Shown here one piece after another: positions 25,862 to 37,247 of a stretch of DNA of 64,000 nt. The stretch is from Ecdyonurus torrentis. Lineage: Eukaryota > Arthropoda > Insecta > Ephemeroptera > Heptageniidae. The stretch spans positions 46,801,119-46,865,118 of the forward strand of contig OX439132.1 in the NCBI GenBank assembly GCA_949318235.1, given 5' to 3'. The stretch's first letter is position 1; every line of letters begins with the position of its first letter. A program made the translations under genes and the position numbers. The notes beneath the pieces were generated by a model. It had not been told where the DNA came from, did no database searches, and saw only the letters and a list, made by a program, of their open reading frames with translations.

Positions 25862-27224
25862 TGCCTCACGTCTTGCAAGCGAGAGAATTCTTGTTGCGAA
25901 TCGCTCGGAGTTAATGTATGAGAAATTTCTTGTTGCGAATTTTCGCAATTATATTCTTGTTGTGAATTTTCACAATAATATTCAGGCTTTGAATTTTCAC
26001 AATAATATTCAGGGGCTTGTAAATCACGTGGTTTCTTGCAAGGGGTGAAATCTTGCACATTTTCCTTATACTGATCAAAGCTATTGAACTGATGCTGATC
26101 GAAGTCATAATAACCAGCAGATTAATTATTATCGATATTATTGAATGAATTTTGAGAGTTGAAGTTATATTGATTATTATCTGAATTTTGACGATATCGA
26201 CGTTTTTGCGATTAGAAGTTTTAGTAGAATATTGATGATTAATTATTTCAAGATTTTGAATTTCAGCAATATCTGATCGATATTGATTTTCAATTAATTT
26301 TTGATAATGATAATCATTGTAGTAAGGTGAGAAATTACGATTGAATGACGTTTTTGAACGTAGAGTATTTTCAAATTGATTGAGTGGTAGGGGTAAATTT
26401 GAATTTGGCAAATACTGATTTTTTGTAGATTGTTAATTATCAATTTTTGCTTGTCTTGTTGCTTCATTGAATGCAATTGCAGTCGATACTGCCTTATCAA
26501 ATGACTCAGGACATGCTCCATGCACGCGATCGCCTAGAACTGTTCCTCCTAGTCCATGCAGGAAACTATCTAGCGCACGCTGATCAGCTTTGAACTTAAT
26601 TGCCTCATTTCTATCATTATTATCAGTCAATTCATAAGTATTTACATTCACTGATTTAATTCTATCGGCAAATTGTTCAATTGATTCCTCCGATTGAATG
26701 GTAATTACAGATAATAATTCTCTATAATAACGTGTTGTATTTTAACATTTGAAGCGATTAATCATGATGTTTTTAAATTCATTATAACATTTTACTTTTT
26801 GGCTTTCACCTCACTGCTCACGAAAGTCAGCGCTTCTCCATCAAGAATTTGCTTTGCAATTAAGAGAGTTTTATTTACATCCCATCCCCCTAATTCTTGA
26901 GCTTGTTCCACTTTTTGGAAGAAATTATGAATATTTTCCTGAACTTTTCCTGAAAATTTAGGTATAGTATTCATGAGAATAAGTGTACTTGAACTATCTG
27001 AAGTTTTAGCTATTTGAAAATTTTCTTGCATAACTGTTAGTCTTGTTTTTAATTCAGCAATAGTTGTACTTTCTATTTCATCTATTTTTTTTTTGATTTT
27101 TATTCAAAGATTTTAATTCAGAAATTTCATCTTCATGTGATTTATTTTTCCCTTCTAATTCTTCAATTTTTAATACTAAATCAATAAGAGAATATTCTTT
27201 ACCATTATGTGTAAAGAAAGTCAT
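25807..27224 (-). pseudogene. Gag of gypsy copy A
   Basis: The likely start is ATG at 27224, giving MTFFTHNGKEYSL and a coiled-coil-like N-terminal region rich in Glu/Lys/Leu. A run of nine A on the element strand near 27090 breaks the frame there. The next pieces (26792-27031, 26433-26651, 25911-26411, 25807-26058) hold a capsid-like region (FSGKVQENIHNFFQKVEQAQ, LLIAKQILDGEAL), then an Asn/Gln-rich stretch. The end has three EYYCENS-type repeats instead of a CCHC zinc knuckle. Multiple frame breaks make it nonfunctional. Gag forms the particle that packages the element RNA. Confidence 0.85.
25821..25861 (-). promoter_or_regulatory. -1 ribosomal frameshift signal, gypsy copy A
   Basis: On the element strand the heptamer A AAT TTT lies in the gag frame at 25861-25855. 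It is followed after 6 bases by a hairpin at 25848-25821 (GGCGC-CCCA paired with TGGG-TT-GCGCC). Shifting back one base joins gag to the pol frame and reads straight into the protease. The same arrangement exists in copy C. Confidence 0.75.
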
Positions 27225-27485
27225 TTTAAACTAGATATATTGCTACCAAATTTCTTATTAGTCGTGCAATTTTATGTTAAAATTGTGAAAAGAAATGAGC
27301 TTACCTTGTATGTCCACTGTATAGAGAAATCTCCATGATGAGGAAAAACTGCATAGCGTTCCATCCGTTCCTTCTCTCTCTTTGCCCAAGGTAGTGTGGA
27401 AAAGAAGGTAGCACAAACTCAAATTTCATTGAAAGTGTTCATTGGACGTTCGAAATTATTCACTTAAAGTGTCATAGATTTGATT

Positions 27486-27503
27486 CACCAGCTTGTGACA
27501 CCA
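27486..27503 (-). other. Primer binding site, tRNA-Leu type, gypsy copy A
   Basis: Two bases inside the 5' LTR, the element strand reads TGGTGTCACAAGCTGGTG. The first eight bases TGGTGTCA match the complement of animal tRNA-Leu 3' ends including CCA. The remainder matches only partly. Confidence 0.7.
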
Positions 27504-27505
27504 TT

Positions 27506-27978
27506 TGTAACGGTGCTCCTTAATGTTGAATAGCTGTAACGAACGTCCCTTGAATCCACCGTCTTTGAGCCGCTCCGCCGCAGTCACTTAGCTCGGCCGC
27601 CGTTCTCGTCCTTCTCAACCACTACTAAACTATTCATATAGTATTGGAGATATTCACTTTTCAATAAAAGGACGTACTATTTTTCACTTATATTTTATTA
27701 ATTTAAATTAGAATAAATTGTAATAATAAACACATGTGAGGCGTGAGGTGTCGGCGTGACACCTCAAGCCGCTCTCAGATCGAGAATCCTTTCCTTTCAG
27801 TCGCCTCGCACGCACCACACGCAATTAATGCAATACTGCACTTTTTGTGCAATGAAATTATACAGAGGTACACTTTGTACTCTGTACGCGAATATATAAA
27901 GAGGGCTAATTCTACATAATTTATAGAATTATATTATAAATAATTGATCAAATTGATTATTATGACGCGCAGGTTACA
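27506..27978 (-). repeat. 5' LTR of gypsy copy A
   Basis: Top strand TGTAACGGTGCTCC ... GACGCGCAGGTTACA, 473 bp. Matches 19830-20302 with a low density of substitutions. It drives transcription leftwards in principle. Confidence 0.93.
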
Positions 27979-29090
27979 AGACGGTTAAAAATAGATGGGA
28001 AAAATTTATAGAAAAGAACAGAGAGTTTTACCCACTCCGAGCTGGAAACTTTCAGCCGCGCGGATGACAGGGTTGAGCTGAATTGTATTTCTGACTGGAA
28101 ATTTTCAGCCAGGCGGCTGAATGACTGAAAATTCAGCCAGCTAGCTAAAATTTTCTGTAATGAAAGTTAAAATATTTTTGAGGATTGTGACTTAATTTTC
28201 AGCTTTTAGCAATAATTTTTAAGTTTCTAGCCTGAAATTTTTCCCGCCTTAATTATATTTCGCTGTTTATACGTATAATTAATTTGTATTTTAAATAATT
28301 ATGATTCCATTTAGGCTGTTCAATCAATTTGTAATGGTTTAAGATTTTTTTTTTCATTATTATTTTTTACGAGTTTACTTGTGTATGAAAGTTAGTTTAC
28401 TCTATCTTATAAAAAATTATAGTGTTAAAAATTGGTGATTGAAATAAGAATCACAATTATATAAAACCAAATTAATTATGCGTACTGGTTATTCAGCTTT
28501 CCCCGGGTTCTTTGGTAATAATAGGAAATATCTTTATTTTAGCATTCATTATATATATAGTATAGCATCAAATCCAATAGACGGTTCGGCATCTTCTCCT
28601 GAAACATAGTTCATTTACTATTAAGTTTTTATTCAAAATACATGTATGATAATTTTTACTGTAATACTTACATGTGATGAAATATAGATGTTGGTAAATA
28701 ATAGTTTGATGTAAATTCCTGCAAAAATTTTCTAAGTGAACACCGCCTTGTTAACTTGACTGCACTTCTCTCTTCCACTGCACTGCTGCCCGTCTTCAGA
28801 CTTGAGCTTTAGCCGTTGAGAGAGGAAGTTTGGCAAGGGGAGGTTAGGGTAGGCATACAAAATCTATGCATTTCTCAGAAAACCACCCCCTCTACTCACG
28901 ATCACTCTCTCTTTCGCCACTCACTCCCGACTGAATCGCCAGCCCAATTCCCGGTGCTATCTTATTTTTCATCCTTGCGGCTAAAAAACTATAACCCTGC
29001 CTTGAAAATAATTTTCCCTCGATTCATCGAAATTGTCATCTCCCTGCCTGAAATTTTTGTAGAAATAGACGTAAAACAAAATTAAATTTA
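27979..29090. repeat. Dispersed repeat D1 (forward copy)
   Basis: Starts at the LTR edge with GGTTAAAAATAGATGGGAAA and contains CAGCCGCGCGG/CAGCCAGGCGGCTGAATG blocks. It ends beyond a patch around 28740-28960 with CACTGCACTGCTGCCCGTCTT. The reverse complement of this whole segment occurs at 42830-43775. The open frame at 28816-29085 is not preserved in the other copy, so I do not call it a gene. Confidence 0.8.
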
Positions 29091-30735
29091 TAGCTCTTTT
29101 AACTGTGTATGTATATAAATAAAAAAAATACTATAAAATGCTAAATAAAACATACTTACGACTGCTCATAATAATCGTAACCTTAAAAAGTTATAATTAA
29201 ACCCGATAACAGCTGTTAGCATCAATAATATAAAAAATGGTTTTGATGTCGCTGATGACCCCCACTTCTTTTATATGAACCATAAATATATTAAAAAATT
29301 TATGTATACTTTATTGAATAAATCAAATCCGTTTTTTTTATTGCATATCCTACTTATTTAAAACCTGTAAAGCATCAATTGAGAAGTATTTATTCAATAT
29401 TATTATATTTAAAAATGGAGAAATAAAATATATGGTTAAAAAATATATATAAATGAAAACTAATATTTATACCCAAAATATTTTTTATAGTAATTCTTGT
29501 GTATTTTGTCATGTCAATTTTCACATTTTTTTGTCTAAAATTTATAACATATAAATCCTTTTTATTATTAAAACATATTTAAAAAAAATCGTTTAAATTA
29601 CCTCGTCACAAATAAAATAAAACAACTCATTATACTTTATGTATCCTAATTTGTTAATTTTAGTTAAAAAAAAGTATCACAAATATATCAAAAATATTAT
29701 TTATAAATTTGACTAGAAAGAAATTTGATACTTTTTTCTATTTATTTATTTAATTTTCTAATACAGAACAATTTTCTGCTCTATCCATTACCCGCCTATC
29801 TTTCTATTCCCTACCTATCCCAATGATTTATAGTTACAAAATTTTAAAGCGTTTTTGATTTATTATATAACAATAGTTTAGTATAGAATTGCTAAAGGAA
29901 AGAGTATATTATAAAAGTTATTGTTATTTTTCTAGCCATCTCAAGCGTATCTCATTTGATCTCCCGTGTTCTTTGTATCTATGGTTTTGTATTATATATA
30001 CGGTTTATAATAGCTGCGTGCACTTGTATATAAATAGTACAATAGAATAATAGAATATATAAATCACAATGTAAACATGAGGGCATTTTAACTTTTTACT
30101 TTAACAAGCAGCATTGTTGGCAAAAAAAATACCGATTTTTATCGCCATTCACCAATAAAAATTTTTTTCTTTTTTTTTTTTAAATATGCAATGCAAGGAT
30201 AGATTTTATTGGTAAGATGAACCTCTATTGTTACAAACCAAATACCAAATTTTAGATGCTTCTTTAGTATCAAAAAGTTGGTCAAGCAAGCAGTGTGCGT
30301 GCCAGACAAAATGTAAGTAATTTTTATTTTATAAATCTAGAAATTATTTGCACCAACATAAAACATATGCTATATTATTTAAAAGGCTTTTTTTTTAACC
30401 ACGGCATAACTTGTGCATTTTGATGCTCTTATATAGCAATAAATAACATTGCTTAGCATGCATAGCATATTAACGTAGTTTATGGCTATTTAGTTTGAAA
30501 TATTAGCAATTTTTTTAGTTACTTATATCATTACTTTGCATAATATATCATTTTTATATTATAATATAAATATTTTTCAATACCACAAAAAATTGAACAA
30601 AGTTTCTATAAGTATTTTTTTTTATTAATTTTTTCTCCTTATTCAACTTACTAAGAGTCCGATGCACTATACTATTATAGTCAAATTTGATAACGATACT
30701 TTTAAAAATTTACTCAATCGATAAAAAGCAAAAAG

Positions 30736-30779
<44 letters not shown>

Positions 30780-31690
30780 ATCAAAAGAGCTTTTAAGTGT
30801 ATAAGCTCCACACTTCAGTTGCACACGCCACTATAACAATAGCGTTTGGAAGAAAAAAGGGGGCGACGAGAGCCCGCAAAGCTATTGAATAGGCAGCTTG
30901 TATGCACCGCTTGGGTTTAAAGAGAGGGAGAGGGAGAGAGCGCGCAGAAGTAATTGTTTTGGGTAATCAGATTTTATTCACATTTTTCATGCACATTTCC
31001 CACAATTTTTATTTATTTTAGACAGTAGAGTAAAGTTTAAATTATTTGCATTTTTTTATTCAATTTTATTTAAACATTGTGTTGCATAAAGTTGAATGCA
31101 TTCGTGTATGAATTTTATTTCTCTTGCCCCCATGAATAGCGCCGCTGGCGAAAATTCTACGGAAAAGGGGGCGTAGCTACCTTTTTTAAGTAAAAATTAC
31201 AATTATTTACGTAAGCAAGCAAAAAACAAATTCCCAGGGCAAGAATAGAAAAATATTGTGTAAAATAATATTATATTTGACATGACATGACTAGTTACCT
31301 GTGATATCAAAATTTTTGTATGAATATTACTTTGGAAAAGAGTATCATCTTTTGAAGAAAAAAAAACTGACAAGATTTCTAAAAGTCCGTCATGAGACAT
31401 TGGGTTGAGATTAATTTATTTCGATTTAAAACTTTTATTTACAACCTTTATACTCAGGATCGGCCTGAGAAAAAAAGGACCGGTCCGCAAGATTACAAAA
31501 GGGATCGCGAACGGTGTGGACGAGGCCCCCCAAAATAGCGCCGCAGTAAAAAAAATTGAGGCCACGCCCCCTTTTAGTGGAATTTTAAATACTTAAAAAA
31601 ATACTTTAATTTTTTTTCTTTCAATACGATTTTTATGACATGCACATTACAAATAAAATTATTATAACATGTTTTTATGTGAGCTAATTG
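29091..31690. other. 2.6-kb AT-rich intergenic stretch, no gene seen
   Basis: Mostly AT-rich unique sequence. It has a 40-base poly(A) at 30738-30777 and GC-richer patches near 30840-30950, 31130-31185 and 31440-31580. Each of the last two includes ATAGCGCCGC and an AAGGGGGCG or CGCCCCCTTTT motif. No coding region could be supported. Confidence 0.6.
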
Positions 31691-31697
31691 ACTACTA

Positions 31698-32279
31698 CCC
31701 AGTAAACCATATTATACGGAAATATACATGGCAAGTACTTTTTATTATAAAACTACGTGAAAAGTACATGCCCTCAGATTTCTGCATGTGCTTTTCATGT
31801 AGTTTACAAAAATGTAACTGAAATGTATTTGACATGTACATCAACAGAGCTTTTAAGAAAGTGCTTGCAAAGTGTTTTTTTATTTTTACTTGCATGCACT
31901 TCACAAGTACATGCAGTACCAACCAAACAGAAGCGAGTAAAAAAAAAAGAGAAAGATAAATATATGTTTTATCTCTATCTTCTATATCATGCGACTAAAG
32001 CTCAGTGGTAGAGTCTAGGTCTCATGATCGGATGGTCAGAGGTTTCGATCCCGAGTGAGGGCTAGGTTGGCAATTGAGGGGAATAAACTTTTTATATATA
32101 ATAAAAAATCATAAGTGAATGGAAAGTGCTTGCAAAGCAGAAAGTACTTGCCAAGTACATGACCCAGAGTGACACTCTTACATGGGTCAAGTACTTGTAG
32201 CAAGAGCCAGAAAAGTACTTGTAGGAAATTAAGAAATGTACTGGAAAAGTACTTTCCGTGTAAAGTGTGGTTTACTGGG
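31698..32279. mobile_element. TA-flanked non-autonomous DNA transposon carrying a tRNA-like sequence
   Basis: Ends CCCAGTAAACCATATTATAC and TGTGGTTTACTGGG are inverted for at least 12 bp, with TA immediately outside both ends (31696-31697, 32280-32281). The arms continue to pair loosely through AAAGTACTT/AAGTACTTT motifs. There is no transposase. The tRNA-like segment at 31990-32062 lies near the middle. Confidence 0.65.
31990..32062 (+). repeat. tRNA-Met-like SINE head or pseudogene
   Basis: GCGACTAAAGCTCAGTGGTA has a good A box. A GGTCTCATGATC segment places CAT where elongator tRNA-Met has its anticodon. GGTTTCGATCCC is a B box with one extra T. The acceptor and T stems do not pair, so it is not a functional tRNA. 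The resemblance to tRNA-Met is by eye. Confidence 0.5.
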
Positions 32280-32407
32280 TAGAGTTCATTAGGGGTGCAG
32301 TTTTTTTAAAAAATTAAAAGCGGATACAATTTTTTTTTGTCGTCATTTGAAAGAAAAAGAAAATTTATCAGTCTAAAACAAGTCTGTACCGAATAGGCAG
32401 CACGTAT

Positions 32408-32532
32408 ATAAGCTCTCTCTATATGTTATAAAGAGAGGGATAGAAAGAAAGAAAGAGAGAGCGCAGAGGTATATTCTCTCTCTCTCTCTCTTTCTCTCTA
32501 TCCCTCTCTTTATAACACATAGATATAGCTTA
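32408..32532. repeat. GA/CT hairpin family H (copy 1)
   Basis: Inverted ends of the type AAGCTCT...TGTTATAAAGAGAGG and CCTCTCTTTATAACACATAG enclose GA then CT dinucleotide tracts joined by GCAGAGGTATATTC. A conserved right flank (TTGCTTCAGCAGAGTGTCTT) accompanies every copy. Confidence 0.8.
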
Positions 32533-32842
32533 TTGCTTCAGCAGAGTGTCTTAATTAGGCATCATAGTTATAGCTTTTATCTCCATTTCATTTTTATTGT
32601 AAGGATTTTTTTTTGCTGGTCATGTTGTGTTATTGTGCTACCACTCGATATTCCCAGTCAAAATTGACTAAAAAGTTATTAATATCATGTATTGTCTCTA
32701 AAATAAAATATTAATAATGCAGCAAATAAAATAGTAGTTTTATAATTTTGTATCCAAGCCCATTACATGCCTCGGCCGCCTTGCGTCCGAAAACAAGAGC
32801 TAGGCTAAGGGGCTTCAAAGGACAAGGCCCACTCCACACCTA

Positions 32843-33470
32843 GGTCCTCTCCTGAGTGGTCACGGACGCTACCGCACGATTTGGGGTTGGATGCCCATGC
32901 AATAATTATTATTATTATTAGATACGTGAATTATGTTTTTGGGCACTGAATATTCATAAACTGAGGATCGAGGTTATATTAATATTAAATCTATATGAAA
33001 AATATAGTTAAGAACGTAAAATGTTTCTTGTTCCAATTGAAAAAAAAATGTATAAAATATGAAATATATTATAGCATTTCAAGATTTAACACGCAGCAAT
33101 ATTTTTTTATTGTGCGTTGAATACTGCTTCGAATGAACTGTATAAATGTCTAAGAAAAAACCCAAAATCTAAGAACATCTCCAGTTAAGCTCCTAGAGAA
33201 AACAAACCTACTGTCCTTTTTTTCGATTTGCGCTCCATAATTATTTTCTAATTACTTGACAATAAAGTTTTTCTCTGAGAATTAAAATAATAATAAGAAA
33301 GTCAAATAATATATGCGTAAATTTCTGGATAAACCAAAACTGCATAATAATAAAGTGATGAAAATAAAACTTTGTTATAAAAATTGTTATAAAAAGAAAC
33401 TTGCGAGCGTAGCTAGAGATTTTTTTTAGAAATTTCGACCAATTAAACACCCAAATTAGTCAGGAAAATT
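32843..33470. repeat. Dispersed repeat D2 (copy 1)
   Basis: Starts TCCTCTCCTGAGTGGTCACG, passes an ATT-trinucleotide tract near 32900 (like a LINE tail) and ends AATTAGTCAGGAAAATTAT. A copy of the whole unit of about 625 bp, at roughly 95 percent similarity by eye, is at 39568-40203. The minus-strand frame 33241-33450 within it is not credible as a gene. Confidence 0.8.
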
Positions 33471-33483
33471 ATAAATTATATAT

Positions 33484-33622
33484 ATAAGCTCTATCTATGT
33501 GTTATAAAGAGAGGGATAGAGAGAAAGAGAGAGAGAGAGAGAGAACAGAGGTATATTCTCTCTCTCTCCTTATCTCTCTCTCTTTCTCTATTCCTCTCTT
33601 TATAACACTTAGATAGAGCTTA
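33484..33622. repeat. GA/CT hairpin family H (copy 2)
   Basis: AAGCTCTATCTATGTGTTAT paired with ATAACACTTAGATAGAGCTT around GA/CT tracts. The same flank follows (TTGCTTCATCAGAGTGTCTT), itself repeated at 33722-33800 without a hairpin. Confidence 0.85.
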
Positions 33623-34019
33623 TTGCTTCATCAGAGTGTCTTAATTAGGCATTATATTTATAGCTTTTCTCTACTTTTCATTTTTATGGTAATGATTTTT
33701 TTTGCTGGTCATGTTGTATAGATAGAGCTTATTGCTTCATCAGAGTGTCTTAGTTAGGCATTATATTCATAGTTTTTCTCTCCACTTTATTTTTATTGTA
33801 ATGATTTTTTTTTGCTGATCATGTTGTGTTATTGTGCTACAACTTGATATTCCCAGTCAAAATTGACTATATAGTTATAAATATCAAGTATTGTCTTTAA
33901 AATAAAATAAAATAAAAATTGTCTCTAAATTTTCACGCCGCGGCGGGCTTTTGGAGGCTTCACCTCAGCTGGTTCAGACCTGCAATCCCCCCCTGTGATA
34001 AAATCCTAGCTACGCAACT

Positions 34020-34020
34020 G

Positions 34021-34103
<83 letters not shown>

Positions 34104-34310
34104 CTCTATATATGTGTTATAAAGAGAAAGTAGAGAGAAAGAGAGAGAGAGAGAGAGCAGAGGTATATTCTCTCTCTCTCTCTCTCTTTCTCTATATCCC
34201 TCTCTTTATAACACAGAGAAAGAGAGAGAGAGCAGAGGTATATTCTCTCTCTCTCTCTCTCTTTCTCTATATTCCTCTCTTTATAACACATAGATAGAGC
34301 TTATTGCTTC
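34020..34310. repeat. (AT)n tract plus GA/CT hairpin family H (copy 3, internally doubled)
   Basis: An AT tract to about 34101 runs into AAGCTCTATATATGTGTTAT. The GA/CT core with GCAGAGGTATATTC occurs twice before the closing ATAACACATAGATAGAGCTT. Reading frames on both strands here are products of the palindrome. Confidence 0.85.
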
Positions 34311-34597
34311 ATCAGAGTGTTTTAATTAGGCATTATATTTAGAGTTTTTCTCTCCATTTCATTTTTATTGTAATGATTTTTTTTCTTTTTGCTGATCATG
34401 TTGTGTAATTGTGCTACCACTCGATATTCCCAGTCAAAATTGACTAAATAGTTATAAATATCAAGTATTGTCTTTAAAATAAAAAAAAAATAAAAATTGT
34501 GTCTAAATTTTCACGCCCGCGGCGGGCTTTTGGAGGCTTTACCTCAGCTGGTTCAGACTTGCAACCCCCCTGTGATAAAATCCTAGCTACGCCACTG

Positions 34598-34663
<66 letters not shown>

Positions 34664-34800
34664 ATAAGCTCTATCTATGTTTATAGGGATAGAGAGAAAG
34701 AGAGAAAGAGAGAGCAGACGTATATTCTCTCTCTCTCCCTATCTGTCTCTCTCTCTTTCTCTCTATTCCTCTCTTTATAACACATAGATAGAGCTTATTG
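34598..34800. repeat. (AT)n tract plus GA/CT hairpin family H (copy 4)
   Basis: Same layout as copy 3 with a single core. It is preceded, like copy 3, by a block containing TTTTGGAGGCTT and CTCAGCTGGTTCAGA. Confidence 0.85.
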
Positions 34801-35009
34801 CTTCATCAGAGTGTCTTAATTAGGCATTATATTTATAGCTTTTCTCTCCATGGCCTCAAAAATTTTCACGCCCGCGGCGGGCTTTTTGGAGGCTTAACCT
34901 CAGCTGGTTCAGACCTGTAACCCTCCCCCTTAAATTTGATCAATTAGTGTTATTTCTTCTTTTAGAACTTTAAACTAGATAAAAATGAAAGAAACTCAAA
35001 AAAAAAAAG

Positions 35010-35055
35010 TTATATAAGCTCTATCTATGTGTTATAAAGAGATGGATAGAGAGAA

Positions 35056-35129
<74 letters not shown>

Positions 35130-35218
35130 CAGAGGTATATTCTCTCTTTCTCTCTCCCTATCTCTCTCTCTCTCTTTCTCTCTATCCCTCTCTTTATAAC
35201 ACATAGATAGAGCTTATT
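35010..35218. repeat. GA/CT hairpin family H (copy 5)
   Basis: AAGCTCTATCTATGTGTTAT and ATAACACATAGATAGAGCTT enclose an expanded (GA)n with AAAGAG interruptions and a (CT)n. Confidence 0.85.
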
Positions 35219-37247
35219 GCTTCATCAGAGTGTCTTAAATAGGCATTTTATTTATAGCTTTTCTCTATTTCTTTTTTATTGAAATGATGTTTTTTTTGCT
35301 GGTCTTGTTGTGTTATTGTGCTACCACTCGATATTCCCAGTCAAAATTGACTATATAGTTATAAATATCAAGTATTGTCTCTAAAATAAAATATTAATAA
35401 TGTAGCAAATAAAGTAGTTTTATAATTTTATAATATGTAATATAGTAGCTCGTTTTATAAACTACACACAAATATTGAGCGAGCTTCGAAAGTGTTCCTT
35501 TGTTATAAAACAGCTGGATATGACGTCGTTACCTGATTACTACGTTTATACATATGATCAATCAGTGTAATTTCTTCTTTTAGTTCTTTTACCTTAATAA
35601 AAATGAAACAAACTCACAAAAAAAAAGAAAAAAGTTGCATATGACACATGCACTTTTATTGGCTAAAACCAAAACCAAAACCAAAACAAGATCAACGAAT
35701 GAATGTGTCTTATTTTGTTGTTCAGTCAATAACTGATATTGAGATTTACTTTACTTTACAGAACGAGCTAGTGTATACAAATTATATAGAGTCATTTTGA
35801 AAAAAAAAAGTTAAAGTCTCTTAAATAAAATATTAATATTGGAGCAAATAAAATAGTTTTTCATTTTATAATTATGTATGTCAGAAGAACATCCACATTT
35901 AGGCCCGTCAAAATCTTAAACTTAAATTTTACAAATTTTTTTTTTAAGCTGGCTCAATACTAATGTGTAGTTTATAGAATGAGCTACAATTATTATTTAA
36001 ATTTGCTCAGATTATGCCATGTTTTATGCATACTTCATTGAGGTACTAATTCAATCTGTTAACCACATCAATGCTCTCAAAAAAATCGCGAAGTATTCTT
36101 AAACTGGCAAAATGTGCCATTTTCCTCTCAAGTATATAATAAAAATAAAAATATCAAAATATCCACAAAAAAAACTCTCTGATTTTTAAAAGAAACTCGA
36201 CGGAGAGAGATAAAGAGAGAGAGAGAGAGAGAGGGAGAGCGCAGATGTATGTACTAAAAAAAAACACAAAGACTTTTTTTTACCTGCGTTTTCTTTTTCT
36301 GTCATATATATGTCATATTATATATATAACCCCAGCTGGTTCAGATCTGTGACCCCCCTCTCATAATGTTAAATTAAGGGACTCTCAGTTCTTATCGTGT
36401 TTACCTGCGCGCTATAAATCGATTGGCTCCAGCAATGATTCTTTCTTCTTTTTTTTTCTTCTTTCAATTTTGTGCACAGTAAAACCTAAGTATATATGGC
36501 TATTTTCTTTGGAAAATTAGCTATTTTTTGGTCATAATTATTTTTCTTACATACTTGAGGTTTTAATGCAATCTGTTAATGGCATCAATGCTAGGAGAAA
36601 AAAAAACATTTTTTATCTCATTTTTGGAAGAGTAAGAGAGAGAAGGAGAAAGAGAGAGAGATGTCTATCTCTTTCTCTCTATAGGGTGTGTGCGTATAAC
36701 GTCATTCTGAGCGCTTTTCGGTTCTCATCATGAGCAATTAATAACATTGCTCAGCATAGGACTACCGTAGTTTTTGGCTATTTTCTTTGGAAAATTAGCT
36801 ATTTTTTGGTTATTATTATTTTTCTTACATACTTGAGGTTTTAATTCAATCTTGTTGCTTTAGAATACCGTTTACTACGTTTATACATTTGATCAATTAT
36901 TGTTATTTCTTCTTTTAGAACTTTAAACTTGATAAAAATGAAAGAAACTCACAAAAAAAGTTCCATTAGACACATGCGGCCCACTTTTATCGGCTAAAAC
37001 CGTGTTAAAATGTGGATTTGCTTCCGCCAATACAAAATTAAAACTGCTATTTTATTTTATTATATTTTAGAGACATTACTTGATATTTACTTTTAAGTCA
37101 ATTTTGACTGGAATTATCGAGTGGTAGCAAAATATAACACAATATGGCCAGGAGAAAAAAAATATTGAAATGCAAATATAGTTTTTACTTAAATATATAT
37201 ATTTTTTTAACGAAAAACCGAAAATTTACAATTTTTAATGGAAAATC
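35219..37247. other. Repeat-rich stretch without genes
   Basis: Contains the GCTGGTCTTGTTGTGTTATT / CTACCACTCGATATTCCCAG module that trails the hairpin family, small GA tracts (36199-36236, 36632-36660), duplicated blocks such as TTTTCTTTGGAAAATTAGCT (36501 and 36781), and AT-rich filler. No coding sequence was recognised. Confidence 0.55.

Larger units (their letters stand above)
19830..27978 (-). mobile_element. Ty3/gypsy LTR retrotransposon, copy A (complete length, decayed)
   Basis: Two 473-bp LTRs in direct orientation (19830-20302 and 27506-27978) enclose, read leftwards, leader/PBS, gag, protease, RT, RNase H, integrase, a 1.85-kb AT-rich noncoding stretch and a PPT. The order PR-RT-RH-IN and the GPF-type integrase tail place it in Ty3/gypsy. 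Both LTRs are TG...CA and very similar, with scattered differences (for example GTTGC versus GGTGC near their starts). The reading frames have several frameshifts, stops and an internal deletion, so the element is not autonomous. The flanks (ACAC left, AGAC right) do not form an obvious target duplication. Confidence 0.92.

Noticed and set aside
28816..29085. 89-codon frame in repeat D1
   Set aside because: The inverted D1 copy at 42830-43775 does not keep the frame, so coding function is unlikely.
31990..32062. Functional tRNA-Met gene
   Set aside because: Acceptor and T stems do not pair and the B box has an extra base; better seen as a SINE head or pseudogene.
34106..34297. Frames on both strands with Ser-Leu / Arg-Glu repeats
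   Set aside because: Products of the GA/CT hairpin and present symmetrically on both strands.
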